Assembly: GCA_024239075.1 (NCBI GenBank)
Contig: JANBVI010000025.1
Coordinates: 34,011 to 98,010 of the forward strand
Origin: Fischerella sp. CENA71
GTDB taxonomy: Bacteria; Cyanobacteriota; Cyanobacteriia; Cyanobacteriales; Nostocaceae
DNA length: 64,000 nucleotides
Reading direction: 5' to 3'
Each line of letters opens with the position of its first letter. The first letter of the stretch is position 1. The translations under genes and the position numbers were made by a program. The notes below the pieces were generated by a model. The model saw only the letters and a program-made list of their open reading frames with translations, was not told the DNA's origin and searched no databases. Positions 53,700 through 63,017 of this stretch are shown piece by piece.

Positions 53700-54003
53700 A
53701 ACCTAAAACTCCTTGCAGACGGCTTCTAAATTCACCTTTAGGATGGCCCCCTTTGACCTCGCCCACAATCTGATATTCTCCTTCTGGAGAATCACAAATA
53801 ATGTAGGTAGGCCATCCCATCTCTGATTTATCTGGATACTGCGTCAATAGAATCTGACGATACTTACGGTAAGTAGCAGTATCCTGCATTTTGACATCAA
53901 TAAATTCTAAACCCAGTTCCTCTGCCACTTTTTTGTCATAAAACGACATCTTGTGGCAAATTCCGCAGTCTTCACTAGAGAATTTAATAACAGCTAAAGG
54001 CAT
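53674..54003 (-). CDS. Thioredoxin-fold protein
   Basis: From the ATG at 54003 the protein has 109 residues; the longer frame begins at a TTG. The N-terminal strand and active site are VIKFSSEDCGICHKMS, with CGIC in place of thioredoxin's CGPC. A later MGWPTYIICD supplies the cis-Pro. It is therefore a thioredoxin-like disulfide-exchange protein of the cytoplasm. GEVKGGHPKGEFRSRL near the end resembles thioredoxin's C-terminal helix. It overlaps the convergent OB-fold-like gene. Confidence 0.87.
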   Translation of the reverse strand: MPLAVIKFSSEDCGICHKMSFYDKKVAEELGLEFIDVKMQDTATYRKYRQILLTQYPDKSEMGWPTYIICDSPEGEYQIVGEVKGGHPKGEFRSRLQGVLGSNSADQKI

Positions 54004-54440
54004 GGGGCTGTGCAATTACGTAAGCATAATCTCAGATTATAAAAGTATCACACCAATTCAACAATTTACAAGAAAAGTTATAAATTGTAGCCTTGGAGGT
54101 TGCCTTGTCATACTTTTCTTTGTGTCTTCGTGTCTTGGTGGTGAAAAAATAAATCTTAATTTACAAGACACCAAGTCGAATCGCAAACAATCAGCCCATG
54201 TGTTTAACAGATCGAGAAAGACTACTAAGACTTAAGTCAAATTTAGTAAGCAAAATGCCATATTAAGTTCTCAAAATACTTGATCACTTTCTCATTTCGG
54301 TAATTTAGCCAATCATTCAGAGCGATCGCACTCATAGCAAAAGCCATTAGAGATTTGCTTGATATCTACCTACTATTGAATAGATATGCGTAACAATAAG
54401 GTATCAACTAATTCTCGTAACACTTGGCACAAAACTCATT
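54004..54440. other. Intergenic region
   Basis: About 440 bp with no gene. It contains the second copy of the TGTCTTGGTG palindromic repeat (54131-54175) and a HIP1-like GCGATCGC near 54322. Confidence 0.55.
54131..54175. repeat. Dispersed palindromic repeat (TGTCTTGGTG type), copy 2
   Basis: CTTGGTG (54134-54140) pairs with CACCAAG (54169-54175). It shares the TGTCTTGGTG core with the copies near 53.3 and 59.1 kb. Confidence 0.75.
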
Positions 54441-55220
54441 ATGAAGCGTTACTATTTTTCTGGAGTTATTCATCCTGAAAGAGCAGCGTTAACTGTTCAA
54501 GAAGTCGGATTTAAAATTGGTAAGCTTGATGGAAACTCTTGTTTAACGCTAAAGTTCAGTATCGTGTGCAATCAAATAACGTGTATTGTTGAATGTGATT
54601 CAGATGATGAAGATATATTTTCGCTGAGAAATCTTGTCAAGTCGAGCATAGAGACAGTAATTAGTCTTTTAGGATTTCTTAAAGGTTACGCATACGATAT
54701 TGAAATTACTAAAGTGTTTGATGAAGAATGCAGTTTTTGCTGGGTTTTTGGCATAGACTTACCATCTGTGGAGAATATCTATTCAAGCTTTAATAAGGAT
54801 ATAGAGAAGCTAAACGAAGCAATCAACTCAATTGGTCACCTATGTCTAATGAAAGAAGGGATTTATATTGCAAGATGTCTTAATGATTTGAGAATGTCGA
54901 TGCGGTACTTGGACGATAGTGCGTTTTACTGCTTCAGGGCTATAGAAACCATAAAACAATATTTCGGCGACATCATGGGTACTGAAAAAGATGGCGAGCA
55001 ATGGCTAGCCATGAGGAATGCTATTGGGGGAGAAAAAGAATATCTTGATTTTGTTAGAAAACTAGCATTTCCTGCTAGACATGGTGTTCCAACGATAATT
55101 ACAGATGAGGATAGAGGGAAGATTTTCACTATCACCTGGTCTGTTGTTGAACGTTTTATTAACTATCGGTTAGAACAGTTATCGTTTTCTTTTCGTTTAT
55201 CGTCAGACACGTCGATGTAG
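54441..55220 (+). CDS. Protein of unknown function
   Basis: The 259-residue protein is soluble. It begins MKRYYFSGVIHPERAALTVQEV and contains IVCNQITCIVECDSDDEDIFSLRNLV near the start. The middle (about 150-210, SMRYLDDSAFYCFRAIETIKQYFG and DFVRKLAFPARHG) is helical, and the last 40 residues contain WSVVERFINYRLEQL. It might be an accessory-type helical protein such as those around restriction or defence genes, but I see no motif proving that. Codon use looks similar to its neighbours. It is convergent with the large P-loop gene. Confidence 0.7.
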   Translation: MKRYYFSGVIHPERAALTVQEVGFKIGKLDGNSCLTLKFSIVCNQITCIVECDSDDEDIFSLRNLVKSSIETVISLLGFLKGYAYDIEITKVFDEECSFCWVFGIDLPSVENIYSSFNKDIEKLNEAINSIGHLCLMKEGIYIARCLNDLRMSMRYLDDSAFYCFRAIETIKQYFGDIMGTEKDGEQWLAMRNAIGGEKEYLDFVRKLAFPARHGVPTIITDEDRGKIFTITWSVVERFINYRLEQLSFSFRLSSDTSM

Positions 55221-55239
55221 TTGACGATATTGAGAGCGG

Positions 55240-57552
55240 TTACACCCCCACCTCATCAGAAACCACTGACACACAAGCATGAACCAAAGGTAACAACGAG
55301 CCTAATTGCTCTTGTCCATTCACAGCTAAATCACTATGACACAAATAAACTCTCTCGGACACACGGGAAAGCAAATCTGCCAAAATCCGGCGTAGGCGTT
55401 GTTCTTCTGCCAATTGTTCATCTTCTGCTGTCCAAGGTTCGCCTAATCTGTCCCGGAGAAACAAAGGCGCACCAAACAAAGTTGCTGCACCACCCTTAGC
55501 CCAGAGCGGTGAACTCGCATCCAACCAAAAATGCCAATGATGAGAACGCCGACTTGATCGATATTGGAAGATAGTAGCTAAAGTTACAGCCTTGGCTGCT
55601 GTTCCCATCGGGCGCATAGGGTAAGGATTAGCGGTGATTGTGCCGCGCTGTAGTAATTGCATAAACTCGGCAATCGTATTTTGTGGTAGTTCTCCCCCTA
55701 ATCGAACAGAGGGAATCTGCCGTAATCTAGTATCAATTTCCCAATAATGTTGAGCAGTCTCCAGTAATTCCCGCAGGGCTGCTAGTTGATCATAGGCGAG
55801 ATTACTACCATCCCACAAAAAGCGCTGAATTGCTCGATCTAACAAAGAAATTGGATTAGGAATCAAACGTAATTCCTGTTGCGATCGCTGTTCCTCTAGC
55901 CACTTGACAATCTCGTTGTAGGCTGTAGTCGCTGCATAACCAAGTCTATCCCACCGATCAAAGGCTGTCACAGGTAACAAATTCGGGCGTTCTGGGTGGG
56001 GTTGAAAACAGTAGTCTGCAATTAAACCAGCGCGTACCGGATCAATGGTGGGAACAGAAGAGGACGCGGGGACACGGGGACGAACTGATGCGGGAGAAGA
56101 TGAAGACGCGGGGAATTCATCAAAAAGACTCTCCGCGTCACCGCGTCTCCCTCTCTCCGCGTCTTCTGTCTCCGTGTCTTCAAAACCGTCACGAGAAGTA
56201 TCTCCCCTACTCAGCACTACCAACATTTCTGCGACTGCATCCCGGTCTACCAAACGCCCTAATCCTGGATACACTAGTGCCAAAACGGTAAGTAATGCGC
56301 GGATAATCGGAGAAGCAATCAGGGGACGTTGATCGTTGAGCGATTTTACTAAAATGTTTTGCTTGGTAAGAATTTCTGTGAGAGTATAGCGAGCGATCGC
56401 ATCCAAACCGGGTGCAATCACTGCTACTTGCTCTGGTTGTACTAATCCTTGTTTAATTGCCTGTACAATCACTTCGGCTGTTTGTCGCAGCAATTGAGCG
56501 CGAGATGTGGCTTGAATCGATTGCACAACTTCCGGTAAGCTCAATAGCGTCATTGGTTCTGTAATAATTTCGACCATCGGTGTTGTCAGTCTGTCAGCCA
56601 GACTATCATCAGGTGAGGCAGTTAAGGTTTCTTGCTGACAGTATGCTGCTAACTCTCGCATATAATTGGGGTCTGCTCCTAAACCCAGACGCACAATTCC
56701 ATCAGGATTATAAGTAAACGCTCCTACTGCTCCATCATTTAAGAGCAACTCAAATAAGTGACGCGCCACAGCTGGGTAATCTTGCACATCATCAGCCAAT
56801 ATCCCCTGATAGCGTTGTATGAGCTTTTGTTGGTAATGCGGATCGGTTAACAGGTATTGATTGTAAAGTTCTATAATAATTCCGTAGGAAAGTAAGCCTC
56901 TCTCCAAACACCAGTTACGCCAATCTAGCAGCAAAGCCGACAAAAATTCTGGTTCTAAATTGGTGTCACTGTCCTCTGGTGCGAGTGCGACTGCTAAAAC
57001 CTTACTAATATCTTCTACTGCTGTGCCACTAGAAGCAGCCAATTGTAACAAGTCCAAGATGCGACGTACCAAACGGTACTCATTGGTGCCTGCACGGCGT
57101 AAAATCTCTTCGTTTATGTAGGGACGCCAGAGTCTAGTTGCTAATTCTTGTTCGGTTTCTGGACGCAATCTCACAGGAAATTGTGCCTTTAACTTTAAAG
57201 ATTGCACCAATAAGGGCCAAAATAAAATTACCTCATCTTGAAAAAAGCCTAAAGGAGTTTTACAGCGTACAGGATATTTCCCTGTGGTTGCCATGACAAT
57301 CTCATCTGCTAATTCTCGCCGATTATCGTCATTAGCAGCCAAAATTAAAACAGATCCTTCTGTTCGATGAGGATACAGCCGTTTTGGTAGGCGATCGCCA
57401 TTTTTGAGTATAGGTTTTTTAGTATAAAATGATTCTTGATCATGATTTTCATCTTGCATCCAGCGAGCAAACTGTTCCACCAACCGAGCAGTTTTGCCAC
57501 TGCGACTCATACCAACAATCCAAACAGAATGAGAAAACATAACCGTTTTCAT
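55240..57552 (-). CDS. P-loop, AddB/UvrD-like recombination-type protein, with a low-complexity insert
   Basis: The 770-residue protein has a Walker A, GMSRSGKT (14-21), and LILAANDDNRREL as a helicase motif Ia-like strand. ILADDVQDYPAVARHLFELL (251-270) replaces a DExx motif by DDVQ. QVAVIAPGLDAIARY and NDQRPLIASPIIRALLTVL follow in the second half. This is the outline of AddB-like or SF1-type proteins, often annotated recombinase-family in cyanobacteria. Residues about 450-501 are a low-complexity insert (rich in Asp/Glu/Arg then Ser/Pro) encoded by repeat DNA. Whether the protein acts as a helicase or nuclease is not shown; no clear nuclease motif was seen. Confidence 0.72.
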   Translation of the reverse strand: MKTVMFSHSVWIVGMSRSGKTARLVEQFARWMQDENHDQESFYTKKPILKNGDRLPKRLYPHRTEGSVLILAANDDNRRELADEIVMATTGKYPVRCKTPLGFFQDEVILFWPLLVQSLKLKAQFPVRLRPETEQELATRLWRPYINEEILRRAGTNEYRLVRRILDLLQLAASSGTAVEDISKVLAVALAPEDSDTNLEPEFLSALLLDWRNWCLERGLLSYGIIIELYNQYLLTDPHYQQKLIQRYQGILADDVQDYPAVARHLFELLLNDGAVGAFTYNPDGIVRLGLGADPNYMRELAAYCQQETLTASPDDSLADRLTTPMVEIITEPMTLLSLPEVVQSIQATSRAQLLRQTAEVIVQAIKQGLVQPEQVAVIAPGLDAIARYTLTEILTKQNILVKSLNDQRPLIASPIIRALLTVLALVYPGLGRLVDRDAVAEMLVVLSRGDTSRDGFEDTETEDAERGRRGDAESLFDEFPASSSSPASVRPRVPASSSVPTIDPVRAGLIADYCFQPHPERPNLLPVTAFDRWDRLGYAATTAYNEIVKWLEEQRSQQELRLIPNPISLLDRAIQRFLWDGSNLAYDQLAALRELLETAQHYWEIDTRLRQIPSVRLGGELPQNTIAEFMQLLQRGTITANPYPMRPMGTAAKAVTLATIFQYRSSRRSHHWHFWLDASSPLWAKGGAATLFGAPLFLRDRLGEPWTAEDEQLAEEQRLRRILADLLSRVSERVYLCHSDLAVNGQEQLGSLLPLVHACVSVVSDEVGV
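56050..56204. repeat. Repeat-derived insert inside the P-loop gene
   Basis: The DNA is rich in GACGCGGGGACACGGGG- and GACGCGGTGACGCGG-like units, as in the intergenic repeat near 53175-53205, and does not resemble the surrounding coding DNA. It keeps the reading frame and adds about 52 residues. Confidence 0.7.
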
Positions 57553-57625
57553 GGGAATTTGTTAAGATACCTCGTACGTTAAATTAAGGTTAAAAATACC
57601 AAAACAGGCTGGATGATTGCCTAAG

Positions 57626-58936
57626 ATGAATAACTCAGGTTTAGGTCAAAAAATATACTCTTTTCTGTGGGCGGCATACGAACGGTACTTGCGGACACCA
57701 GAACGCTCTTTGAATAAAGCATATGATGCTGCTCTCAAAATCAAAGAAATAGAAAATGAGCATTTTAATGGTAACAAAATTGACTCCAATTCAATGGCAT
57801 ATAGTAGCAGCGTCATTGATTATTTTGAGTCAGACCTCAAAAAAGAATTAAAAATCATTAGAATGAGGCTAACAGAGTTTAGAGCCAGTCGTTATTTCTT
57901 AAATGAGCGAAATCAAAAGGCGATCAGAAAACTAGGTATCGAGTCTCTTGAATCTTCAATAATTTTAGATAAGCTCAGATTTATTGATGGAGTCATCGCA
58001 AAATACAATAGCTTTGACGAAGAAATTATCCCTCAAGATCGTGTTGCCAAACCCATAGATGTACCAGCAAAATCTATAGTAGTTCAACCAAGACAACCCG
58101 ATATTCTCAGAAAAAAAGTAGATAAAGAAGCACGGGGAAAAACAGATACAACAGGTGTATTACCTCGTTCAATATTTAATACCATTAATCGTCTCCAAGC
58201 AGAATTAGATCCACAAGCAGAGCAGGATGTTATTCAAAATTTTCGCACAGCCCAAAAAAGAACCATAATCTCCGTTCGATTTATATTATTATTAATAATC
58301 GTACCAATCCTGACTCATCAACTATCAAAAGCTTTTCTGGTTGGACCGATTATTGAGCATATCAGAGAACCTGAGCAAGCAGTTGTCTTCCTCAACGAAG
58401 AAATGGAAGAAGAAGCACTGCTACAATTACAAAGATTTGAAGAAAAAATTAAGTTTGAAAATCTTCTTAATAATGTTAGTCCACCGATAGAAAATATAGA
58501 AACACAATTGAGGGAAAAAGCCGAAGAAATTGCCGGAGAATTTCGTCAAGAAAGTGCAAATGCTCTCAAGAATGTCTTTGCAGATATTTTATCTGTAATT
58601 GCATTCGTATTTCTTTTACTGATGAGTAAAAGAGAAATCGCTATTCTCAAATCTTTCTTTGATAATATTGTTTATGGTCTCAGTGACAGCGCCAAAGCAT
58701 TTATCATCATTTTGTTCACAGATATTTTTGTGGGATTCCACTCTCCTCACGGTTGGGAAGTGATTCTAGATGGAATCTCTCGTCATTGGGGTTTACCAGC
58801 AAATCATGATTTTATCTTCTTATTTATTGCAACCTTTCCAGTGATCTTAGATACTATCTTCAAATACTGGATTTTCCGCTACTTAAATCGGATTTCACCT
58901 TCTGCGGTTGCAACTTATCGTAATATGAATGAGTAG
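57626..58936 (+). CDS. pcxA: Proton extrusion protein PcxA (CotA/CemA family)
   Basis: From the ATG at 57626 the protein has 436 residues. The N-terminal 210 are soluble and helical. The C-terminal half has four membrane helices and matches the CemA/PcxA core: VRFILLLIIVPILTHQLSKAFLVGPI, ILSVIAFVFLLLMSKREIAILKSFFDNIVYGLSDSAKAFIIILFTDIFVGFHSPHGWEVILDG and FPVILDTIFKYWIFRYLNRISPS. PcxA supports light-induced proton export and helps CO2 and nitrate uptake, which fits with the CO2-uptake NDH-1 cassette 10 kb away, though they are not one operon. It is divergent from the P-loop gene. Confidence 0.95.
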   Translation: MNNSGLGQKIYSFLWAAYERYLRTPERSLNKAYDAALKIKEIENEHFNGNKIDSNSMAYSSSVIDYFESDLKKELKIIRMRLTEFRASRYFLNERNQKAIRKLGIESLESSIILDKLRFIDGVIAKYNSFDEEIIPQDRVAKPIDVPAKSIVVQPRQPDILRKKVDKEARGKTDTTGVLPRSIFNTINRLQAELDPQAEQDVIQNFRTAQKRTIISVRFILLLIIVPILTHQLSKAFLVGPIIEHIREPEQAVVFLNEEMEEEALLQLQRFEEKIKFENLLNNVSPPIENIETQLREKAEEIAGEFRQESANALKNVFADILSVIAFVFLLLMSKREIAILKSFFDNIVYGLSDSAKAFIIILFTDIFVGFHSPHGWEVILDGISRHWGLPANHDFIFLFIATFPVILDTIFKYWIFRYLNRISPSAVATYRNMNE

Positions 58937-59042
58937 AAAAAGTTAGTGTTTCATACTTAGTTAATGCTTAAAAGTATAGTCCTTGAAGCTGGATAAAAAA
59001 AGACCATTATCTGAGTTGAAAAGAAATATTTATTCTTCGTGT

Positions 59043-59101
59043 CTTAGTGCCTTTGTGTTTAAAAAACAATATCTTAAACACCAAGATACAAAGACACTAA
59101 G
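59043..59101. repeat. Dispersed palindromic repeat (CTTAGTG/CACTAAG), copy 3
   Basis: CTTAGTG pairs with CACTAAG and, inside it, CTTTGT (59051-59056) with ACAAAG (59088-59093). It belongs to the same intergenic family as the repeats near 53.3 and 54.15 kb (shared words CTTTGTGTCTT and ACACCAAGA). Confidence 0.75.
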
Positions 59102-59156
59102 AAACTGACTCTATGGGCGCATAGTTAGTTGTGCGCCTCAACCACTAACATTTACC

Positions 59157-60428
59157 ATGCAAAAAAAACTTGCTGCTCTGTGTTTTAGTTTGTCTGTTGT
59201 ACCATTAATTTTTTTTGTACCGATACAATCTTTAAATTATAGGGAACTCAGTCCACCAGAATGCCGACTAAAAAAGTGGGAACTACCAATTTCTCTAAAA
59301 TATTCTGATACACAACAAACCTCACCACTACCTTTGTTATCCTTGCAACGGCCTTTATTTCCTTGTTGCGAGGCTGATCAGTCTTGTCTAGATGAACAAA
59401 TATGGGGTGAAAACGCTAAATCACCAGACAAAAAAGGACTATTAATGGCTGTCGATCGCAGTTTGCAATACTTGCAAACAAAATCAGCTGCTACTGCTTA
59501 TCAAAGATATAAAGTACCTGGTATTACCCATCAACGGGTTATCAAAAGTTTGAGACGCTTCCGCCAACTTTTATTAACATCCAAATCTGCTGCTGAATTA
59601 AATGCAGCGATCGCCAAGGAATTTGTTTTTTACCAATCTATTGGTAGAGACAGCAAAGGTACAGTTTTGTTCACTGCATATTATGAACCGCTTTACTCTG
59701 CTAGTCGCACTCCGACAGCAGAATATCGTTATCCAATTTATCGCTTACCTCCCGATTTCAAATCCTGGAGTAAACCTCATCCCACGCGGTTAGAACTAGA
59801 AGGAGCTGATGGTTTACAAAGTGAAAAAGGTAAACTACGGGGACTGGAATTATTTTGGTTTCGCGATCGCCTCGAACCATATATCATCCAAATTCAGGGA
59901 TCAGCGCGGTTGCAACTTCCTGATGGTACACAAACAACAGTTGGCTACGCTGGTAATACAGCTTATGAATACAAAAGTATTGGTCGCGAACTAGCAAATG
60001 ATGGCAAATTACCCTTAGAAGGGATAACAATGCCGAAAATTCTTGACTATTTTCAAAAATATCCCCAAGATTTAAACGTCTATATTTCTCGTGATCCTAG
60101 CTTTGTATTTTTTCAAGAAAATCATGGTGCGCCAGCAACGGGTTCGATTAGTGTACCACTTGTTGCTGAACGTTCAATCGCTACAGATAAATCCCTCATG
60201 CCTCCCGCTGCTTTAGCCTTAATTCGTGCTGATTTTCCTTTTATAGAAACCAATGGCAAAATAGAACGTCGTATTGTGAGTCGTTACGTTCTCGATCAAG
60301 ATACCGGAGGCGCGATTAAAGGAGCTGGTAGAGTGGACTATTTTTTGGGTACAGGGAAACAAGCAGGCTATCGCGCAGGCGTCACTGTTAGTAATGGACA
60401 ACTATATTATTTGTTACTCAAACCGTAG
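59157..60428 (+). CDS. mltA: Murein transglycosylase A (MltA, 3D domain)
   Basis: The 423-residue protein has a signal peptide (about 1-28). The MltA core is marked by VLFTAYYEPLYSASRTPTAEYRYPIYRLP, FWFRDRLEPYIIQIQGSARLQLPDGT and VGYAGNTAYEYKSIGREL. The C-terminal 3D domain holds SVPLVAERSIATDKSLMPPAALALI and DQDTGGAIKGAGRVDYFLGTG, in which the conserved Asp residues (DQDTGG and GRVDYF) include the catalytic one. It cleaves the glycan strand of peptidoglycan to 1,6-anhydro-muropeptides, in the periplasm. It is 220 bp after pcxA, with a repeat between. Confidence 0.93.
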   Translation: MQKKLAALCFSLSVVPLIFFVPIQSLNYRELSPPECRLKKWELPISLKYSDTQQTSPLPLLSLQRPLFPCCEADQSCLDEQIWGENAKSPDKKGLLMAVDRSLQYLQTKSAATAYQRYKVPGITHQRVIKSLRRFRQLLLTSKSAAELNAAIAKEFVFYQSIGRDSKGTVLFTAYYEPLYSASRTPTAEYRYPIYRLPPDFKSWSKPHPTRLELEGADGLQSEKGKLRGLELFWFRDRLEPYIIQIQGSARLQLPDGTQTTVGYAGNTAYEYKSIGRELANDGKLPLEGITMPKILDYFQKYPQDLNVYISRDPSFVFFQENHGAPATGSISVPLVAERSIATDKSLMPPAALALIRADFPFIETNGKIERRIVSRYVLDQDTGGAIKGAGRVDYFLGTGKQAGYRAGVTVSNGQLYYLLLKP

Positions 60429-60598
60429 TTTCGGAGTCGGGGGAATCTGAGCAAACTGGCTAATAACAAATGACGAATTTTGCATAAATCGGAAATACCA
60501 CACCTTCCATTTGTGTATATAAGTATGTTCCTAAGAAGTGGGATTCACTATGAAAATCTCATCATAGGCTAAATTGGTCGGTTAATCGGGAGTTGAAA

Positions 60599-61048
60599 GT
60601 GATCAAGATTATATTTGATGCTGACCTAATACTAGAAGCTTTAATGAATCGTAACGGTTTTGGAGAAGAAGTTAGTAAATTATTAGACAAAGTACATCCC
60701 ATGATTCAGATGTACATCACAGATATTGGGTGGCAAAAAATATACACTTATGCCAGCCGCTTACGAGATAATAAAGTAGCAGAAATAGTAGTCGATTGGT
60801 TAAAAGAAAAAATTAAAATTTGTCATGTCGATCAAACTGTTCTCCAACAAGCACGCACTTCAAACTTAGAGGATTTTGAATCTGCTGTTGAACTTAGCTG
60901 TGTGACTTATGAAGAACTAGATGCAGTTGTTACCCATAAACTCAGTGATTTTACCCAAGCTCATCATAAATATTACGTTTGGTCTGTAGCAGAATTGTGG
61001 ATACGCGCTAACTTAGAAAGTCAACTACAAACAACCAGATTTGGCTAG
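60599..61048 (+). CDS. PIN-domain-like protein
   Basis: I take the GTG at 60599, with GGGAG six bases before it; a TTG lies two codons upstream. The 149-residue protein has the PIN pattern, IIFDADLILEALMN, at the N-terminus, then DFESAVELSCVTYEELDAVVTHKLSDF, with Asp/Glu residues in the places of the metal-binding acidic cluster. PIN proteins are often ribonuclease toxins, but no antitoxin gene is adjacent and the family here may have another role. Downstream lies a CCAATGA repeat array. Confidence 0.72.
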   Translation: MIKIIFDADLILEALMNRNGFGEEVSKLLDKVHPMIQMYITDIGWQKIYTYASRLRDNKVAEIVVDWLKEKIKICHVDQTVLQQARTSNLEDFESAVELSCVTYEELDAVVTHKLSDFTQAHHKYYVWSVAELWIRANLESQLQTTRFG

Positions 61049-61098
61049 CGAAGTAAGTCTAAGTCAGTTGTAAAACAAAAACATCATTGAAACCCTTA

Positions 61099-61147
61099 CC
61101 AATGACCAATGACCAATGACCAATGACCAATGACCAATGACCAATGA
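61099..61147. repeat. Seven tandem CCAATGA heptads
   Basis: Seven identical CCAATGA units run in register from 61099 to 61147. This is the reverse complement of the TCATTGG repeats near 14.0 and 26.0 kb. It lies between the PIN-like gene and the stop of the next minus-strand gene. Confidence 0.93.
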
Positions 61148-61156
61148 CAACCCTAA

Positions 61157-61735
61157 CTACTTCTGGGGAGATGATCGCTGTAAGCCCTGTAATCGAATCG
61201 TTGCTTCTTCGATTTGTTTCTGCAACAACGTCAGATTTGCTTCCATTGTTTTTTTGTGAACTTCCAGTAACTCCGTTTCTTTACGCAAACGAGACATTCT
61301 CGCATTATGGTCTTCGGTTCGCCCTGGTTGGTAAATCACACCAAGATAAATCGTCACATTGGAAGCATCTAAAGTATTCACACCTGCGGAAAGATTAAAG
61401 CCAAAGTCATTTTCAGTATTGACGTAGGCATTGGGAACATAATTGAGAGGATAAATATTGGGATACTTAATCGTGTTAGAGTTATTGTTATTCGAGGAAG
61501 TATTAGAGTTAGTTACAGGAATCTGAGGACTCGACTGCAATATTTGATTGAAAGATGAATCATTGCCCACAGTCGATGACTGATTACTATTGGCTGTCTG
61601 GGAATACGCAGGGTAAAGATTTAAAGCTTCTAGAAGCAATACCACTAAAGAAGCAGAAATAAGTTTTAAATAATTATTTGACACCAACAGTAGCAAGCCC
61701 TTAATCATCTTGTTAAGATTTTTTTTGCTCAGCAA
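61157..61735 (-). CDS. Exported protein with coiled-coil C-terminus, unknown function
   Basis: The 192-residue protein has a long signal/membrane segment (about 22-45, ISASLVVLLLEALNLYPAYSQ). A Ser/Asn/Thr-rich linker leads to a middle block (IKYPNIYPLNYVPNAYVNTENDFGFNLSAGVNTLDASNVTIYLGV). Residues about 143-190 are charged and coiled-coil-like (RMSRLRKETELLEVHKKTMEANLTLLQKQIEEA). I do not recognise a family. It is the last of five minus-strand genes for small exported proteins (61.1-63.9 kb), and could be a surface or anchor part of that set. Confidence 0.75.
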   Translation of the reverse strand: MLSKKNLNKMIKGLLLLVSNNYLKLISASLVVLLLEALNLYPAYSQTANSNQSSTVGNDSSFNQILQSSPQIPVTNSNTSSNNNNSNTIKYPNIYPLNYVPNAYVNTENDFGFNLSAGVNTLDASNVTIYLGVIYQPGRTEDHNARMSRLRKETELLEVHKKTMEANLTLLQKQIEEATIRLQGLQRSSPQK

Positions 61736-61855
61736 AGCGTGACAGAAACAAACAAATACTCAAGAATACGCCAAAATATTGACGTAATCAGCATTATTCT
61801 CTTCTGCTTTCTGCCTTTATGCAAGAGGCTTGCTATATTAATTTACTGTGTAGTG

Positions 61856-62344
61856 CTAATGCACACTTAAATTTAAAGTGTAATTTAAAACGCCATTTCC
61901 ACTTGTTTGCTGAGAGGAAGTAATACCAGGACCACTCAATTCTACAGTGATTCCAGATGATGCAGGAGCATAGCGTCCCGAAATTTCAACTACATGCTCT
62001 CCAGGTGATAGTAAAGGTGATAGATTAATTTCCGCTTGGCTACCATTAAGCCGTTTCACAACTTGACCATCGAGAATAACGTCACCATTTAATTGGCTAC
62101 CGGAAGTATTAATTCGCAAAATGTGGGGTTGACGAAGATCAGTAGCACTCAAATTGACTGAACTTGTTTGGTATCCAGAAGAATAGCTAGACTGCTGATT
62201 AAAAGTGCTGGAGTTTCTCATATCATCACTATTGCTGTCCACATGAACAGAAGAGGTTTGGATGCTGACGAAATTCTGAGCTAATGCTGCGGAAATTGTC
62301 GCGATCAAAGCTAAACAGCAGGCCAGAAATAATAGCTTTTTCAT
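61856..62344 (-). CDS. Exported protein of unknown function, PEGA-like beta-rich
   Basis: From the ATG at 62344, MKKLLFLACCLALIATISAALAQ is a signal peptide; the longer frame is unlikely. The 162-residue protein has a Ser-rich segment (TFNQQSSYSSGYQTSS) and a beta-rich C-terminal part: LNGDVILDGQVVKRLNGSQAEINLSPLLSPGEHVVEISGRYAP. This last part looks like a PEGA-type or carbohydrate-binding surface domain, but with low confidence. It is in the run of five exported-protein genes. Confidence 0.75.
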   Translation of the reverse strand: MKKLLFLACCLALIATISAALAQNFVSIQTSSVHVDSNSDDMRNSSTFNQQSSYSSGYQTSSVNLSATDLRQPHILRINTSGSQLNGDVILDGQVVKRLNGSQAEINLSPLLSPGEHVVEISGRYAPASSGITVELSGPGITSSQQTSGNGVLNYTLNLSVH

Positions 62345-62586
62345 GGCTGAGTGTGGGTAACAGCAGGTATATAAATCACCTATCTGCTTGAATGCTGGTA
62401 CAAAACTTGGGTTGAAATCAAGTTGCAAAAAAACTGGATCTTTAACAATAGAGCGATCGCACTTAACTCAAACCTATCGTAAAAAACCCAGTTTATACTT
62501 TAATCAAAACATTAATTAATCCGAAGCTCTTTCACCAGAAGACTTCGGAAAAGTTAATATTTAAATTCGTGTCTTGTTGAACACTT

Positions 62587-62997
62587 TTATCGTTGGGGAA
62601 CACCAACACCATTAAGAAAGTTTGGATCAGCAGCAGGGTTGTATACATTTACTGGAACGTGAACTTTCACACCAACATCTCCTTTACCAGGGGTGTTACT
62701 GGTTGCACCACCACCAACAACTTGAGTGCTATTGCGGTTTTGCTGAGTAGGATCACTACCATTTTGGACTTGAGTTCCTACATTAGTTACACTGTTACCT
62801 TGGCACTCTTCTCCAAACTGTTGATCAGTATTATTGTTTTGTTGACCTGGTTGTTTGGAACCGTTAATTCCTACTTGTACTGAGACGTCAGTTGCAACAC
62901 AGCCTAATGCCGAAGCAGGACGAGTTAAAGCCGGAACGAAAAGAGGAGATGCTACTGTTAGTGAAAACAAACCCAGAGAAAGAAATTTGAAATTCAT
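62587..62997 (-). CDS. Exported Asn/Gln-rich protein
   Basis: The 136-residue protein has a signal peptide (about 1-30, LGLFSLTVASPLFVPALTRPASA). The mature protein is strikingly rich in Asn, Gln, Gly and Thr: VQVGINGSKQPGQQNNNTDQ, CQGNSVTNVGTQVQNGSDPTQQNRNSTQVVGGGA. A short conserved block VHVPVNVYNPAADPNFLNGVGVPQ ends it. Two Cys (in LGCV and EECQG) might form a disulfide. The composition is that of functional-amyloid or curli-like subunits. It lies next to another such gene. Confidence 0.78.
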   Translation of the reverse strand: MNFKFLSLGLFSLTVASPLFVPALTRPASALGCVATDVSVQVGINGSKQPGQQNNNTDQQFGEECQGNSVTNVGTQVQNGSDPTQQNRNSTQVVGGGATSNTPGKGDVGVKVHVPVNVYNPAADPNFLNGVGVPQR

Positions 62998-63017
62998 GAT
63001 AATTTTAACCTCTTGAA

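Noticed and set aside
55221-55499. 92-codon plus-strand frame after the 259-residue protein
   Set aside because: Antisense to the end of the P-loop gene and without a ribosome-binding site.
60593-61048. PIN-like protein as part of a toxin-antitoxin pair
   Set aside because: No small antitoxin-like gene lies upstream or downstream; kept only as PIN-like.
61099-61147. Seven CCAATGA units as a possible CRISPR-like array
   Set aside because: No spacers between units; this is a simple tandem heptad repeat.
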